From: Mycobacterium sp.
GTDB taxonomy: Bacteria > Actinomycetota > Actinomycetes > Mycobacteriales > Mycobacteriaceae
DNA length: 9,355 nt
Direction of reading: 5' to 3'
Assembly: GCA_023264755.1 (NCBI GenBank)
Contig: JAHFVB010000154.1
Coordinates: forward strand, 1 to 9,355
The position numbers and the translations under genes were made by a program. Of the stretch, positions 1 to 6,734 are shown one piece after another. The first letter of the stretch is position 1; each line of letters starts with the position of its first letter. Below the pieces are notes generated by a model that had not been told where the DNA came from, made no database searches, and saw only the letters and a program-made list of their open reading frames with translations.

Positions 1-156
1 CGGCAGCTGCGCACGAAGGCACTCTTCGGCACCGACTTCCCGTACGTCGACATGGACCGGTGGGAACGGGACTTCGCGGCACTGGACCTCGATGCGGAGC
101 TCGCGCCGCTGCTCTACAAGGAGAACGCACTGCGGGTGCTCGGGCTGCGCGGCTAG
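1..156 (+). CDS. Amidohydrolase-2 family metal-dependent hydrolase, C-terminal fragment
   Basis: Frame 1 is open from the left edge to TAG at 154-156 and gives the last 51 residues of a protein whose start lies outside the window. The segment LFGTDFP (residues 8-14 of the fragment) followed by a short helical tail ending in ENALRVLGL matches the C-terminus of amidohydrolase-2 (ACMSD-like) TIM-barrel hydrolases. In that family the Asp of the G[TS]D[FYW]P motif is a metal-binding/catalytic residue, and the final helix carries the conserved N-A-x-R-[LV]-[LF] signature. These enzymes hydrolyse or decarboxylate cyclic substrates; the substrate here cannot be told. The gene converges on the K+ channel gene and the two stop codons interlock in the four-base palindrome CTAG, leaving no room for a terminator between them. 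Confidence 0.8.
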   Translation, partial: RQLRTKALFGTDFPYVDMDRWERDFAALDLDAELAPLLYKENALRVLGLRG

Positions 157-1886
157 GACTGTGCGTCGGGGGCGGCCCGCTGGCCCTTGCGCAACGTGTC
201 CAGCAGTTCCCGGTACGGCCCCACCAGGTAGGCGGTGTCGCCAGCGTCGAGCTGCGTCTCGCGGCGGGGGTGCAGCCGTACCGGACCTCCGGCGGTGGCG
301 ATGGCGATGACCCTGGTCTGCGTCGACATGTCGACCATCCGGATCCCGTCGAGCTCGCTGCCGGGCTCGACCTGTACGCCACCGACCATGAACGACTGCT
401 GGCGCACCGAGAACGTGCCGAGTACCTGCAGTCCCATCGCCGTTCCGATGAACCACGGCGTGGCCAGTTCCACCGTCGATCTGACGTTCTCGAAGCCGAA
501 CCGGTGGGCGACGGCCGCACCGAGGGTGCGGTCGTAGACGCGCAGCACGACGGGCACACCCGGCGCATCGTGGGAGCGCGTCCAGCGCGCCCCGAGCCGC
601 TCCCGCAACACGATGCCGGTCTCGATGTTGACCATGTCCGACTGGGTCAGGACGGCCACGGCGACCGCGTCGTCGATGCGCGCCGAGTCCAGGGTCGCGG
701 GCAGGGTGGCGTCGCCGAATATCACCGGCACGTCGAGCTCGGCGGCTGAGGAGAGGTAGCGGTTGTCGGGGTTGCGCTCGATGACCGCGACGTCGTGTCC
801 GGCGGCCTTCAGGTCGGCGACCACTCGGATGCCGAACGAACCGAGCCCGACGACGACCACGTGATCGTTGAGTTCGCGGACCTTGCGTAGCCCGGCGTTC
901 TGGGCGATGCGGCGGGACAGCAGCAGGTCCGCGACGAAGGCCATCAGTACGGCCGTGGTGGTGACGCCGGCGAACATCAGGCCGATGCCGAACAACCGCA
1001 GCCAGGTGGGCTGGTCGACGAAGCTGAAGTCGCCGTAGCCGACCGTGGCGATGGTCTCGGTGGAGAAGTACAACGCGTCGATGAAGCTCATGCCGGGTCT
1101 GTGATAGGTGAAGCGCAGCAGCACGGTGGCGCTCAGCAGCAACGTCATCGACACGGCGAGCGCCTTGAAGAAGTTGGGGTTCACGTCCTGGCGGAACGCC
1201 CGTACCGCGTCCAACGCGCGCTTGAGCGGTTTGCGTCGCTGTGCGTTGTAGCCCCGAGCGCCCGGATGACCGAGGTGAGGCCGTGCGGTGGTGGGCCCGG
1301 CGACGTCGATGCCTACCGCGGCCAACTCGTCGGCGGTACCGATCATCACCGTCCAGTCGCCAGGGTGCACGTGAACGTCGCGACCGGGGCAGGCCACCAC
1401 CTCACCCGGAGTCGCCGAGTCCTCGTCGCGGACGATCGCCACCGGTGCGAGGTCACCGAACAACTCGCGCAGGGGCGCGTCGCGGGGGACGTCGGTGCCC
1501 GAGACGACGAACTCGACACCCGCCACCGTGATGGAGTGGGTGGTGCGGGACAGGCAGGCCTCGACCACCGACGGGGCGGCCAGGTCGGCGACGTCGAGGA
1601 TGGCGCCCGGCCCGTTTCCGATCGCCACGGCTTCCCGTAGCACGCTGTTGGCCAGCCGGGCGACCACCCGCACGTCGGGGTTGAGTTGTCGTGCCAGCAA
1701 GGCGATTTCGAGGTTGAGCGCATCGTCGTCGTCCGCGCAGATCAGCGCCGCCGCCTGGGCGATGCCGGCATCCGGCAAGCCCGCGGACGAGTCGACGATG
1801 ACCACGTCTCGACCCGCGGCCCGCAGCTGCTCGCGAATCCGCATCCCCAACGGGTCGGCCCCGCAGACGACGATGTGCCCGTGCAT
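153..1886 (-). CDS. Potassium channel protein with RCK (TrkA-N/TrkA-C) domains on both sides of the pore
   Basis: This 577-residue protein probably acts as a ligand-gated K+ channel in the cytoplasmic membrane. In order: an N-terminal Rossmann/RCK domain (about 3-190) with nucleotide loop GADPLG (9-14) and an acidic residue ending the second strand (D32); a first membrane helix (about 241-259); a pore helix and selectivity filter TVGYGD (281-286), the hallmark of K+ channels; a second membrane helix (about 298-323); a second RCK with intact GLGSFG loop (347-352) and E370; and a TrkA-C-like end (about 500-565). RCK domains bind nucleotides or ions and gate the pore. I start at the ATG on 1884-1886 because the first Rossmann strand follows at once and a TANNNT box lies 7 bases upstream. 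An upstream in-frame ATG at 1953-1955 would add 23 residues rich in Arg and Pro that do not look like part of the fold. The second Gly of the first loop is Asp, so RCK1 may bind a different ligand or none. Confidence 0.9.
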   Translation of the reverse strand: MHGHIVVCGADPLGMRIREQLRAAGRDVVIVDSSAGLPDAGIAQAAALICADDDDALNLEIALLARQLNPDVRVVARLANSVLREAVAIGNGPGAILDVADLAAPSVVEACLSRTTHSITVAGVEFVVSGTDVPRDAPLRELFGDLAPVAIVRDEDSATPGEVVACPGRDVHVHPGDWTVMIGTADELAAVGIDVAGPTTARPHLGHPGARGYNAQRRKPLKRALDAVRAFRQDVNPNFFKALAVSMTLLLSATVLLRFTYHRPGMSFIDALYFSTETIATVGYGDFSFVDQPTWLRLFGIGLMFAGVTTTAVLMAFVADLLLSRRIAQNAGLRKVRELNDHVVVVGLGSFGIRVVADLKAAGHDVAVIERNPDNRYLSSAAELDVPVIFGDATLPATLDSARIDDAVAVAVLTQSDMVNIETGIVLRERLGARWTRSHDAPGVPVVLRVYDRTLGAAVAHRFGFENVRSTVELATPWFIGTAMGLQVLGTFSVRQQSFMVGGVQVEPGSELDGIRMVDMSTQTRVIAIATAGGPVRLHPRRETQLDAGDTAYLVGPYRELLDTLRKGQRAAPDAQS

Positions 1887-1893
1887 GCTGAGC

Positions 1894-1899
1894 ACGGTA
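1894..1899 (-). promoter_or_regulatory. Candidate -10 box (TACCGT) for a leaderless K+ channel transcript
   Basis: On the minus strand TACCGT fits the mycobacterial -10 consensus TANNNT and is separated from the chosen ATG by exactly 7 bases (1887-1893), so transcription could start on the A of the ATG. No Shine-Dalgarno-like purine run precedes this ATG, which fits leaderless translation. Seen: the motif and its spacing. Inferred: promoter function. Confidence 0.4.
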
Positions 1900-1997
1900 C
1901 TTCGGATGGCTCGCCCGCGCGGCGCACCGAACGGGCCGGCTACGGGTCGGCGCATCCGCGAACGACGCGGGTGGGCGGTTTCGGCGAAGATGGACAG

Positions 1998-2720
1998 ATG
2001 ACCGCGAAGATCTACGTCAAGGCCTGTATCAACGGCGCACGCACTCCCGAGCAGTTCCCGGACCTACCGGTGACGCCCGATCAGCTGGCCGCTGCGGCCG
2101 TCGCCGCACATCAGGCGGGTGCGCAGGCGGTCCACATGCACCCGAAGGGCGCCGACGGAAGGGACTCGTTGGAGCCTGCCGTCGTCGACGCCGCGGTGGC
2201 GGCGGTCCGCGCGGCCGCGCCTGGACTGCCGCTCGGCGTGACGACGGGGTTCTGGGCGTTGCCGGATGCCGATGCGCGCCGGCGGGCCGTCGAGGGTTGG
2301 ACGGTACTGCCCGACTTCGCCTCGTTGAACTGGCACGAACCCGGCTCTCCGGAGCTTGCCGAAGTGCTGCTCGGCAAGGGCCTTGGCGTCGAAGTCGGGC
2401 TCTTCCACGCCGAGGCCGTCGCGTCCTGGGCGCAGTCCGACATCGCCAAGCACTGCCTGCGGGTGATGATCGAACTGCAGGGCGATGAGGACGTCGCCGT
2501 CGCCGAGGACATGCTCGCCAGAGTTCAGGCCGCCGGTTCGCCGGCCCCGATCCTGCTTCACGGACTCGACGAAAGTTGCTGGCCGCTCTTGGAATACGCG
2601 GGTGTGCGGGGAGTGCAAACCCGGATCGGTCTGGAGGACACGCTGAAGCTGCCGGACGGGACGCTCGCTCCGGACAACGCGGCGCTGGTGTCGGCGGCGG
2701 TGGAGCTGCTCAGTCGGTAG
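1998..2720 (+). CDS. BKACE family (DUF849) beta-keto acid cleavage enzyme, short form
   Basis: The 240-residue protein matches the BKACE family, typified by 3-keto-5-aminohexanoate cleavage enzyme (Kce), which condenses a beta-keto acid with acetyl-CoA to release acetoacetate and a CoA ester. Seen: N-terminal strand with ACINGART (9-16); the metal-binding HxH as HMHPKG (His46, His48, the same positions as I recall for Kce); LNWHEPG (110-116); VEVGLFH (131-137); LLHGLDE (186-192); and RIGLEDTL (199-206), whose Glu203 is the likely third zinc ligand. At 240 residues it is shorter than typical members (about 270-310), a size I associate with actinobacterial relatives. The start at 1998 places the first barrel strand (KIYVKA) directly after it; in-frame codons upstream to 1686 lie over the divergent channel gene and encode nothing recognisable. 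The substrate is unknown. The last 11 bases overlap the end of the convergent cupin gene. Confidence 0.85.
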   Translation: MTAKIYVKACINGARTPEQFPDLPVTPDQLAAAAVAAHQAGAQAVHMHPKGADGRDSLEPAVVDAAVAAVRAAAPGLPLGVTTGFWALPDADARRRAVEGWTVLPDFASLNWHEPGSPELAEVLLGKGLGVEVGLFHAEAVASWAQSDIAKHCLRVMIELQGDEDVAVAEDMLARVQAAGSPAPILLHGLDESCWPLLEYAGVRGVQTRIGLEDTLKLPDGTLAPDNAALVSAAVELLSR

Positions 2721-3156
2721 GGGCGGCCAGCGCGAAGTCGGCGAAGTCGAACCCGGGCACCACGATGCAGCTCACCAGCGTGGGCTCGTCGTCGCGGGGC
2801 TTGGCCCGCTGCCAGTGTCCGGGGGGAACCACCAATTGCGGCTGCTCGCCCGCGTCGATGTCGCTGCCGAGCAAAAGCGTTGCCGCGCCGTCTTGTTCCG
2901 GCCCGACCTCCAGCAGCAGCGGGCTGCCGCGGTGGTACAGCCAGAGTTCGGCGCTGCGAACGGTGTGCCACGCGGATTGCTGACCCGGCATCAGCAGGAA
3001 CAGGATCGCGGTGCCCGCGCTGCGCGGACCGTGATAGTCCGGGGGTAGTGCGGATTGGCCGATGGTCAGGTCGCTGCGCCACGTCTCCCGAAACCAACCG
3101 CCCTCGGGATGCGGGGACAGCTCGAGGCGCTGCGCCCAGCCGGGAAGTTCCGTCAT
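2710..3156 (-). CDS. DUF985 / cupin_5 family protein
   Basis: This 148-residue protein has the marks of the cupin_5 (DUF985) family: an N-terminal LxLxPHPEGGWFRETWRS-type block (about 12-28), FLLMPGQQSAWHTVRSAELW (53-72) with the cupin histidine and glutamate (His64, Glu70), a YHRGSPL turn, VVPPGHWQRA (109-118), and a C-terminal VVPGFDFADF signature (132-141). Members are small soluble beta-barrels of poorly defined function; some are annotated as sugar-epimerase-like, without firm evidence known to me. No signal peptide or membrane segment is seen. The ATG at 3154-3156 is supported by the conserved N-terminal block and by a TANNNT box 6 bases upstream. It is transcribed divergently from the membrane protein at 3205 and converges on the BKACE gene, with tail overlap 2710-2720. 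Confidence 0.85.
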   Translation of the reverse strand: MTELPGWAQRLELSPHPEGGWFRETWRSDLTIGQSALPPDYHGPRSAGTAILFLLMPGQQSAWHTVRSAELWLYHRGSPLLLEVGPEQDGAATLLLGSDIDAGEQPQLVVPPGHWQRAKPRDDEPTLVSCIVVPGFDFADFALAAPTD

Positions 3157-3162
3157 GGGGCC

Positions 3163-3168
3163 AGCCTA
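3163..3168 (-). promoter_or_regulatory. Candidate -10 box (TAGGCT) for leaderless cupin_5 transcript
   Basis: On the minus strand TAGGCT matches TANNNT and sits 6 bases before the ATG (spacer 3157-3162), as expected if the first transcribed base is the A of the start codon. No ribosome binding site is evident. Promoter function is inferred from motif and spacing only. Confidence 0.4.
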
Positions 3169-3192
3169 CGTCCGTACCGGTGGTGTGCCCGA

Positions 3193-3198
3193 TACTCT
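3193..3198 (+). promoter_or_regulatory. Candidate -10 box (TACTCT) for leaderless membrane-protein transcript
   Basis: TACTCT matches TANNNT and ends 6 bases before the ATG at 3205. Together with the opposite-strand box at 3163-3168 it forms a compact back-to-back divergent promoter in a 48-base gap, so the two upstream promoter regions must overlap. Inferred from motif and spacing. Confidence 0.4.
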
Positions 3199-3204
3199 CG
3201 TCGG

Positions 3205-3639
3205 ATGGCTCGGCTACGTCCCGGATGGTTCGTCGTGTTGTGCGCGACGGTGATCCTGGTCAGCACGTGGCTGCCGTGGCTCACCACGAGCGCGGCCGGT
3301 GGTGGGCGGGCCAGTGCGATCGGCGGCAAGGTCGGGCAGTTCGACGTTCCGCCCGCCGGATTTGGCGTCGGGCAGCTGATCGTGCTCCTGAGTACGACGC
3401 TGATGGTGGCCGGCGCGATGTCGGCGCGGAGGCTGTCAGCGCGGAGCTCTTCGGCTGCGACGCTTGCGATCTCGGTGTTGTTGGCGGTGCTGACGGCGTG
3501 GTACTACCGGTTGTACGTGGGCGGTCCGGTCGAGCCGGGCTACGGGTTCTACCTCGGTTGCGTCGCGATCGCGGTCGGCATCGTGCTGTCGGTGTTCGCC
3601 ATGGTCGTGGCGTGGGCTGAGGAGGCTCGGGGAAGGTGA
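3205..3639 (+). CDS. Small four-helix integral membrane protein, unknown function
   Basis: I do not recognise a named family. The 144-residue protein starts with a basic stretch (MARLRPG) and contains four hydrophobic segments: about 8-26, 53-72, 82-101 and 113-137. The first ends in WLPWLTT, a motif common in small actinobacterial membrane proteins. A Gly/Ala/Ser-rich, probably extracytoplasmic loop (27-52) joins helices 1 and 2, and a Gly/Pro-rich turn (about 106-114) precedes helix 4. Both termini are predicted to be cytoplasmic from the basic N-terminus, the even helix count and the charged C-terminal tail (AEEARGR). The ATG at 3205 is chosen because it follows a TACTCT -10-like box at 6 bases; upstream in-frame codons overlap the divergent cupin gene. 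The stop TGA shares bases with the GTG of the next gene (GTGA, 3636-3639), implying a two-gene operon and coupled translation with the acetyltransferase. Confidence 0.75.
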   Translation: MARLRPGWFVVLCATVILVSTWLPWLTTSAAGGGRASAIGGKVGQFDVPPAGFGVGQLIVLLSTTLMVAGAMSARRLSARSSSAATLAISVLLAVLTAWYYRLYVGGPVEPGYGFYLGCVAIAVGIVLSVFAMVVAWAEEARGR

Positions 3640-4223
3640 GGGTGGAACCGGTGGTGCTCACTGGGTCGCGCTGGGTCGTCCTGGAACCGCTCACCCACGC
3701 GCACACCGCCGAGCTCGCGACGGCCTGTGCGGACGGCGACCTGGGCAGCCTGTGGTTCACGTCTGCGCCGTCGCCGCAGACTGCGCAGCAGTGGGTGGAC
3801 GCGCGGCTGGCCGCTCAGCATCCGGAGACCGGGTTGACGTTCGTCGTGCGTGGGCTGGATGGCGTGGTCGTCGGATCGTCGAGCTATCTGCACGTCGACC
3901 CACCGAACCGGCGGCTGGAGATCGGTAGCACCTGGTTCTCGGCCTCGGCGCGGCGGACGGGGGTCAACACCGAGAGCAAGCTGCTGATGCTCGGCCATGC
4001 GTTCGACGAATTGGGTTGTGTCGCAGTCGAATTCCGCACCCATTTCTTCAACTCGGACAGTCGTGCCGCCATCGAACGGCTGGGGGCGAAGTTGGACGGG
4101 ATTCTGCGCAGCCACCAGTTGCTGCCTGACGGGTCGCGGCGCGACACCGTGGTCTACTCGATCCTCGACGTGGAATGGCCTGCGGTGCGCCACAATCTGC
4201 AGTTCCGGCTGACCCGTCACTAG
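3636..4223 (+). CDS. GNAT family N-acetyltransferase (RimJ/RimL-like)
   Basis: This 195-residue cytoplasmic protein has the GNAT fold. Seen: an N-terminal strand VVLEPLTHAH (14-23) typical of the RimJ/RimL-type subgroup; LTFVVRGLDGVVVGSSSYL (67-85); motif A with EIGSTWF (95-101) and the acetyl-CoA pyrophosphate loop RRTGVNTE (106-113), where the usual final Gly/Ala is Asn as in the GTGVNTEAK-type subgroup; a helix KLLMLGHAFDELG; and motif B NSDSRAAIERLGAKLDG (139-155). It transfers an acetyl group from acetyl-CoA to an amine; the acceptor could be a small molecule or a protein N-terminus and cannot be decided here. The start is GTG at 3636, overlapping the upstream stop by four bases, so no separate ribosome binding site is needed. 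The gene ends exactly where a long palindrome begins. Confidence 0.88.
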   Translation: MRVEPVVLTGSRWVVLEPLTHAHTAELATACADGDLGSLWFTSAPSPQTAQQWVDARLAAQHPETGLTFVVRGLDGVVVGSSSYLHVDPPNRRLEIGSTWFSASARRTGVNTESKLLMLGHAFDELGCVAVEFRTHFFNSDSRAAIERLGAKLDGILRSHQLLPDGSRRDTVVYSILDVEWPAVRHNLQFRLTRH

Positions 4224-4276
4224 GCGATTTGTGCACCCGCGAGCGCGGTGAGCGCTCGTTCGGGTGCACGAATCGC
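4224..4276. terminator. 53-base palindrome between convergent genes, probable bidirectional terminator
   Basis: Outer arms GCGATTTGTGCACCCG (4224-4239) and CGGGTGCACGAATCGC (4261-4276) pair over 16 bases with one wobble/mismatch. Inner arms CGAGCGC (4240-4246) and GCGCTCG (4252-4258) pair perfectly around a GGTGA loop, with a TT bulge at 4259-4260. The hairpin begins on the first base after the acetyltransferase stop and ends 4 bases before the HxlR stop at 4281, so it can serve transcripts from both sides. There is no T-tract, as is usual for actinobacterial hairpin terminators. The GTGCACCCG-type arms resemble intergenic palindromes I recall as frequent in mycobacterial genomes, so it may also be a dispersed repeat copy. 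Confidence 0.75.
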
Positions 4277-4280
4277 GGGG

Positions 4281-5180
4281 TCAGGCCAAGCGTGGGGTCA
4301 CCGCTGCGCCGCGCAGCCTGCCCGTGCACTGGTCACAGGTCAGTGCGGCCTCGAAGCCCTGACCACACGCGGTGTGGACCAGCTCGACGGCCGGGCCCTC
4401 CGGGGCCTGAAACCAGCGTTGCGCCCACTGCAGGGCCGTGATCAGGATGGGGAAGACGGCGCGGCCCTTCTCGGTGAGCTGGTAGCGGCCGCCGGTGACG
4501 GTCAACACGCCGCCGCTGGTGAAGCGCTGCAGGCGGTCGGCGAGCGATCCGGCCGGTGCACCGAGCTGGTCGGCGAAGTCCCCGAACCGCGTGGTCCCGA
4601 CGAATGCTGCGACCAGTAGTGCGAAGCTCCAACGGTTTCCGAGGATGCTCATGGTTTGCGGGAACAGGACGGAGCGATGCTCGACCGTCGACCTGCGTCG
4701 GGTCGACTGAACGGGCATGGAGCGCGGCCACGATCCGCTCGGGCCCCACTGGGCGACCACGTCCTTCTCGGTGACCGCCGACTCGCAGGACGCGCAGCAC
4801 AGCATGGGGGCGAAGGCCGCTCCGCAGCCCGTGTGATGCATCTCGGGCAGTGGCTCGACGTGGTCGGGCACCCAGTGTCTTTCCCATTCCCAGATCGACA
4901 GCAGTACCGGCCACAACGCGCGTCCGCGCGCGGTGAGTAGGTAATCCGAACGGGCGGGCTTGGCCTGATAGCTGCGTCGCGCCAAGAGTCCGTCGGTCGT
5001 CATGAGCGCCAGCCGTTGGGTCAGCACGGCGTGGGAGATCGGTAGCCGCGCCGCGAACTCGCCGTACCGCGTCGCTCCGAGGGAGGCCTGTTGCAGGATC
5101 AGCAATGTCCACTCGTCGCCCAGCATTCCGAGCATCTGGCCGACTGCGTTGGTGCCGCCAGCGGACAGCTCGGTGGGCAC
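4281..5180 (-). CDS. Tandem HxlR-type winged-helix transcriptional regulator with two Cys/His clusters
   Basis: The 299-residue protein is an internal duplication. Each half has an HxlR-type winged helix followed by a short Cys/His cluster. Half 1: MLGMLGDEWTLLIL (16-29), ISHAVLTQRLALM recognition-helix region (48-60), wing about 65-90, then H116-x2-C119-x9-C129-x2-C132. Half 2: MSILGNRWSFALLV (177-190), GSLADRLQRF (211-220), wing about 222-240, then H269-x2-C272-x9-C282-x2-C285. The clusters have identical spacing and could bind zinc or sense thiols/oxidants, since several HxlR proteins are redox or electrophile sensors. Typical HxlR proteins are single-domain dimers of 100-160 residues; here one chain probably supplies both DNA-binding units. 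The GTG start at 5178-5180 overlaps the dioxygenase stop by one base (TAGTG), so it is translated with that gene and likely controls its own operon. Confidence is high for the family, moderate for role. Confidence 0.87.
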   Translation of the reverse strand: MPTELSAGGTNAVGQMLGMLGDEWTLLILQQASLGATRYGEFAARLPISHAVLTQRLALMTTDGLLARRSYQAKPARSDYLLTARGRALWPVLLSIWEWERHWVPDHVEPLPEMHHTGCGAAFAPMLCCASCESAVTEKDVVAQWGPSGSWPRSMPVQSTRRRSTVEHRSVLFPQTMSILGNRWSFALLVAAFVGTTRFGDFADQLGAPAGSLADRLQRFTSGGVLTVTGGRYQLTEKGRAVFPILITALQWAQRWFQAPEGPAVELVHTACGQGFEAALTCDQCTGRLRGAAVTPRLA

Positions 5181-6697
5181 TAGAGTCCGATGGCCGAGGC
5201 CGCGTCATCGGCCGTCCGCCAACGGCGCAGCTCCGATCCGTCTGCCCACGTCGCGTGAGTACCACTCGAAACACGTTCCGGCAGAGCCAGCTTGCAGACC
5301 GGTCCGTCGGCCACCCTGGCTGCGTCGAACACCAGGCAGTACGACGCGTCGGCGTTCATGTCCGTGGTGATCGTCACCAGGTAGCCGTCGTCTTCGGCCG
5401 TGGCTCCCACGCGGGGCGCCATCGTCGTCTCGCTGCCGTAGACCCCGGCCTCGAAGGGGTAGCGCTGTTCGGACCCGGTGTGCAGGTCGTGCTTGACCAG
5501 CCCGTCGAACAGAAACCAGCCGGGTTTGCCGGTCGCCGCGTACGTATAGCGATAGGCCTGGCCGGCGTGGCCGGGGTTGATCATTCCGAACTCGGTGATG
5601 CTGTCCGACAGCTGTTCTTCGCGGACGCCGCCGGTGACCAGGTTGAACCGCCAGCGGTGTAGCCGAGCTTGCATCCGGTCCAGTGCTAGGAAGCGAAAAG
5701 CCCGTTGCCACTTGTCGCCAAGGCCGTTGTCGGTCGGCTCGGGGTCGCCCTGGAAGAAGCCGTCGAGCACGAGCTCGTCGCCGTCCTCGTAGGCGTTGGT
5801 GAAGTGCAGCACGTACGTGGGATCGGCTTCGAACCACGTGATGTCGGCGCCGTGACCACGGCGGGGGAGGACGGCGAACCGCGATGGCATGTCGCGGTGG
5901 AAGCGCGCGACGTGGGCGTTGCGCTCCAAGTATTCGGGTTCCCAGAACAGCGGAAAGTCGTTGAGGATGACGTAGTTCTCGGTGAAGGCCATGTCGTGGG
6001 GCAGCCGCGGGCCGGGTAGGGGCACGTCGACGTAGTGCACCAGTGCACCCGTGGAGTCGACGACGCCGTAGTGCATGTACGGGGCCTGCTTGCCGTAGTT
6101 GAAGAACAGCAGCTCACCGGTCTTGTCGTCGACCTTCGGGTGGGCCGACACGCCCCAGTCGAAGGGGAATGCACCGCCCCAGTCGGCCTTGCCGAGCGTA
6201 TCCCCGGAATAGGGGTCGACGCGGTACAGGTCGCCGCACTGGTAGAAGCTGGTCAACGCGGTGCCCCGGTGCACGATGACGTCGGTGCTCGAGGCGTCCT
6301 TCATCAACGTCCTTGCGCCCCAGCCGTAGTCGCGCTTGGCCAGCCCGACGGGTTCGGCCAGTCCCGGCCAGAGTGGGCCGCCGGCCGCGAGCTCTTCCCG
6401 GAAGCCGTCGGTGCGGACGAACCGGTTGCGGTAGAACGCTTTTCCGTCCCGGAAGCCGACGATGTGGAGCATGCCGTCACCGTCGAACGGGTGATATGCC
6501 TTGAGCGCCGGGTGCAGTGGATTCTCGGTATTGCGCAGGTAGACGCCGTCGAGGTCGCGAGGAAGTTCACCTTCGACGACGGTCAGATCGTCGGCGTCCC
6601 ACTCCGTGTTCTGCGGGCGCCACGGCCCGGTGCGGTACGGGTGATCGTCGTCCTCGGGCAGTGTCGAGAGGAGCTTGCCGACTACTTCGACGTCCAT
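5180..6697 (-). CDS. Carotenoid cleavage / lignostilbene-type dioxygenase (RPE65 superfamily)
   Basis: The 505-residue protein is a full-length seven-bladed-propeller non-heme iron dioxygenase that splits a C=C bond of carotenoids, apocarotenoids or stilbenoids into two carbonyl products. Seen: VEGELPRDLDGVYLRNTENP (41-60), FDGDGMLH (71-78), and four probable iron-binding histidines, His186 (SAHPKVD), His234 (LPHDMAFT), His298 (VLHFTNAYEDGDE) and His481 (GTHATW), spaced almost as in the cyanobacterial apocarotenoid oxygenase, whose ligands I recall as 183/238/304/484. No signal peptide or membrane helix is seen. The ATG at 6695-6697 is preceded by GAGGAG (6705-6710 on the minus strand) with 7-base spacing; an in-frame extension to 6916 would be low-complexity and overlap the thiolase. 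It lies 37 bases after the thiolase and overlaps the HxlR gene by one base. Known actinobacterial relatives include enzymes for lignostilbenes and for retinal-forming cleavage; which applies is undecided. Confidence 0.92.
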   Translation of the reverse strand: MDVEVVGKLLSTLPEDDDHPYRTGPWRPQNTEWDADDLTVVEGELPRDLDGVYLRNTENPLHPALKAYHPFDGDGMLHIVGFRDGKAFYRNRFVRTDGFREELAAGGPLWPGLAEPVGLAKRDYGWGARTLMKDASSTDVIVHRGTALTSFYQCGDLYRVDPYSGDTLGKADWGGAFPFDWGVSAHPKVDDKTGELLFFNYGKQAPYMHYGVVDSTGALVHYVDVPLPGPRLPHDMAFTENYVILNDFPLFWEPEYLERNAHVARFHRDMPSRFAVLPRRGHGADITWFEADPTYVLHFTNAYEDGDELVLDGFFQGDPEPTDNGLGDKWQRAFRFLALDRMQARLHRWRFNLVTGGVREEQLSDSITEFGMINPGHAGQAYRYTYAATGKPGWFLFDGLVKHDLHTGSEQRYPFEAGVYGSETTMAPRVGATAEDDGYLVTITTDMNADASYCLVFDAARVADGPVCKLALPERVSSGTHATWADGSELRRWRTADDAASAIGL

Positions 6698-6704
6698 TGC
6701 GTTA

Positions 6705-6710
6705 CTCCTC
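6705..6710 (-). promoter_or_regulatory. Shine-Dalgarno site of the dioxygenase gene
   Basis: GAGGAG on the minus strand, 7 bases before the ATG at 6697. It is the strongest ribosome binding site in the window and fixes the dioxygenase start, excluding the longer in-frame reading that overlaps the thiolase. Confidence 0.8.
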
Positions 6711-6734
6711 GATCGTGGAAATCCTTGCAACGAC

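Noticed and set aside
1686..1997. Upstream extension of the BKACE frame by 104 residues
   Set aside because: It lies over the N-terminal coding part of the K+ channel on the other strand and encodes no recognisable domain; the BKACE fold begins right after the ATG at 1998.
4333..5274. 313-codon minus-strand frame overlapping the HxlR gene
   Set aside because: Arg/Pro/His-rich shadow of the HxlR gene in another frame on the same strand; no motif.
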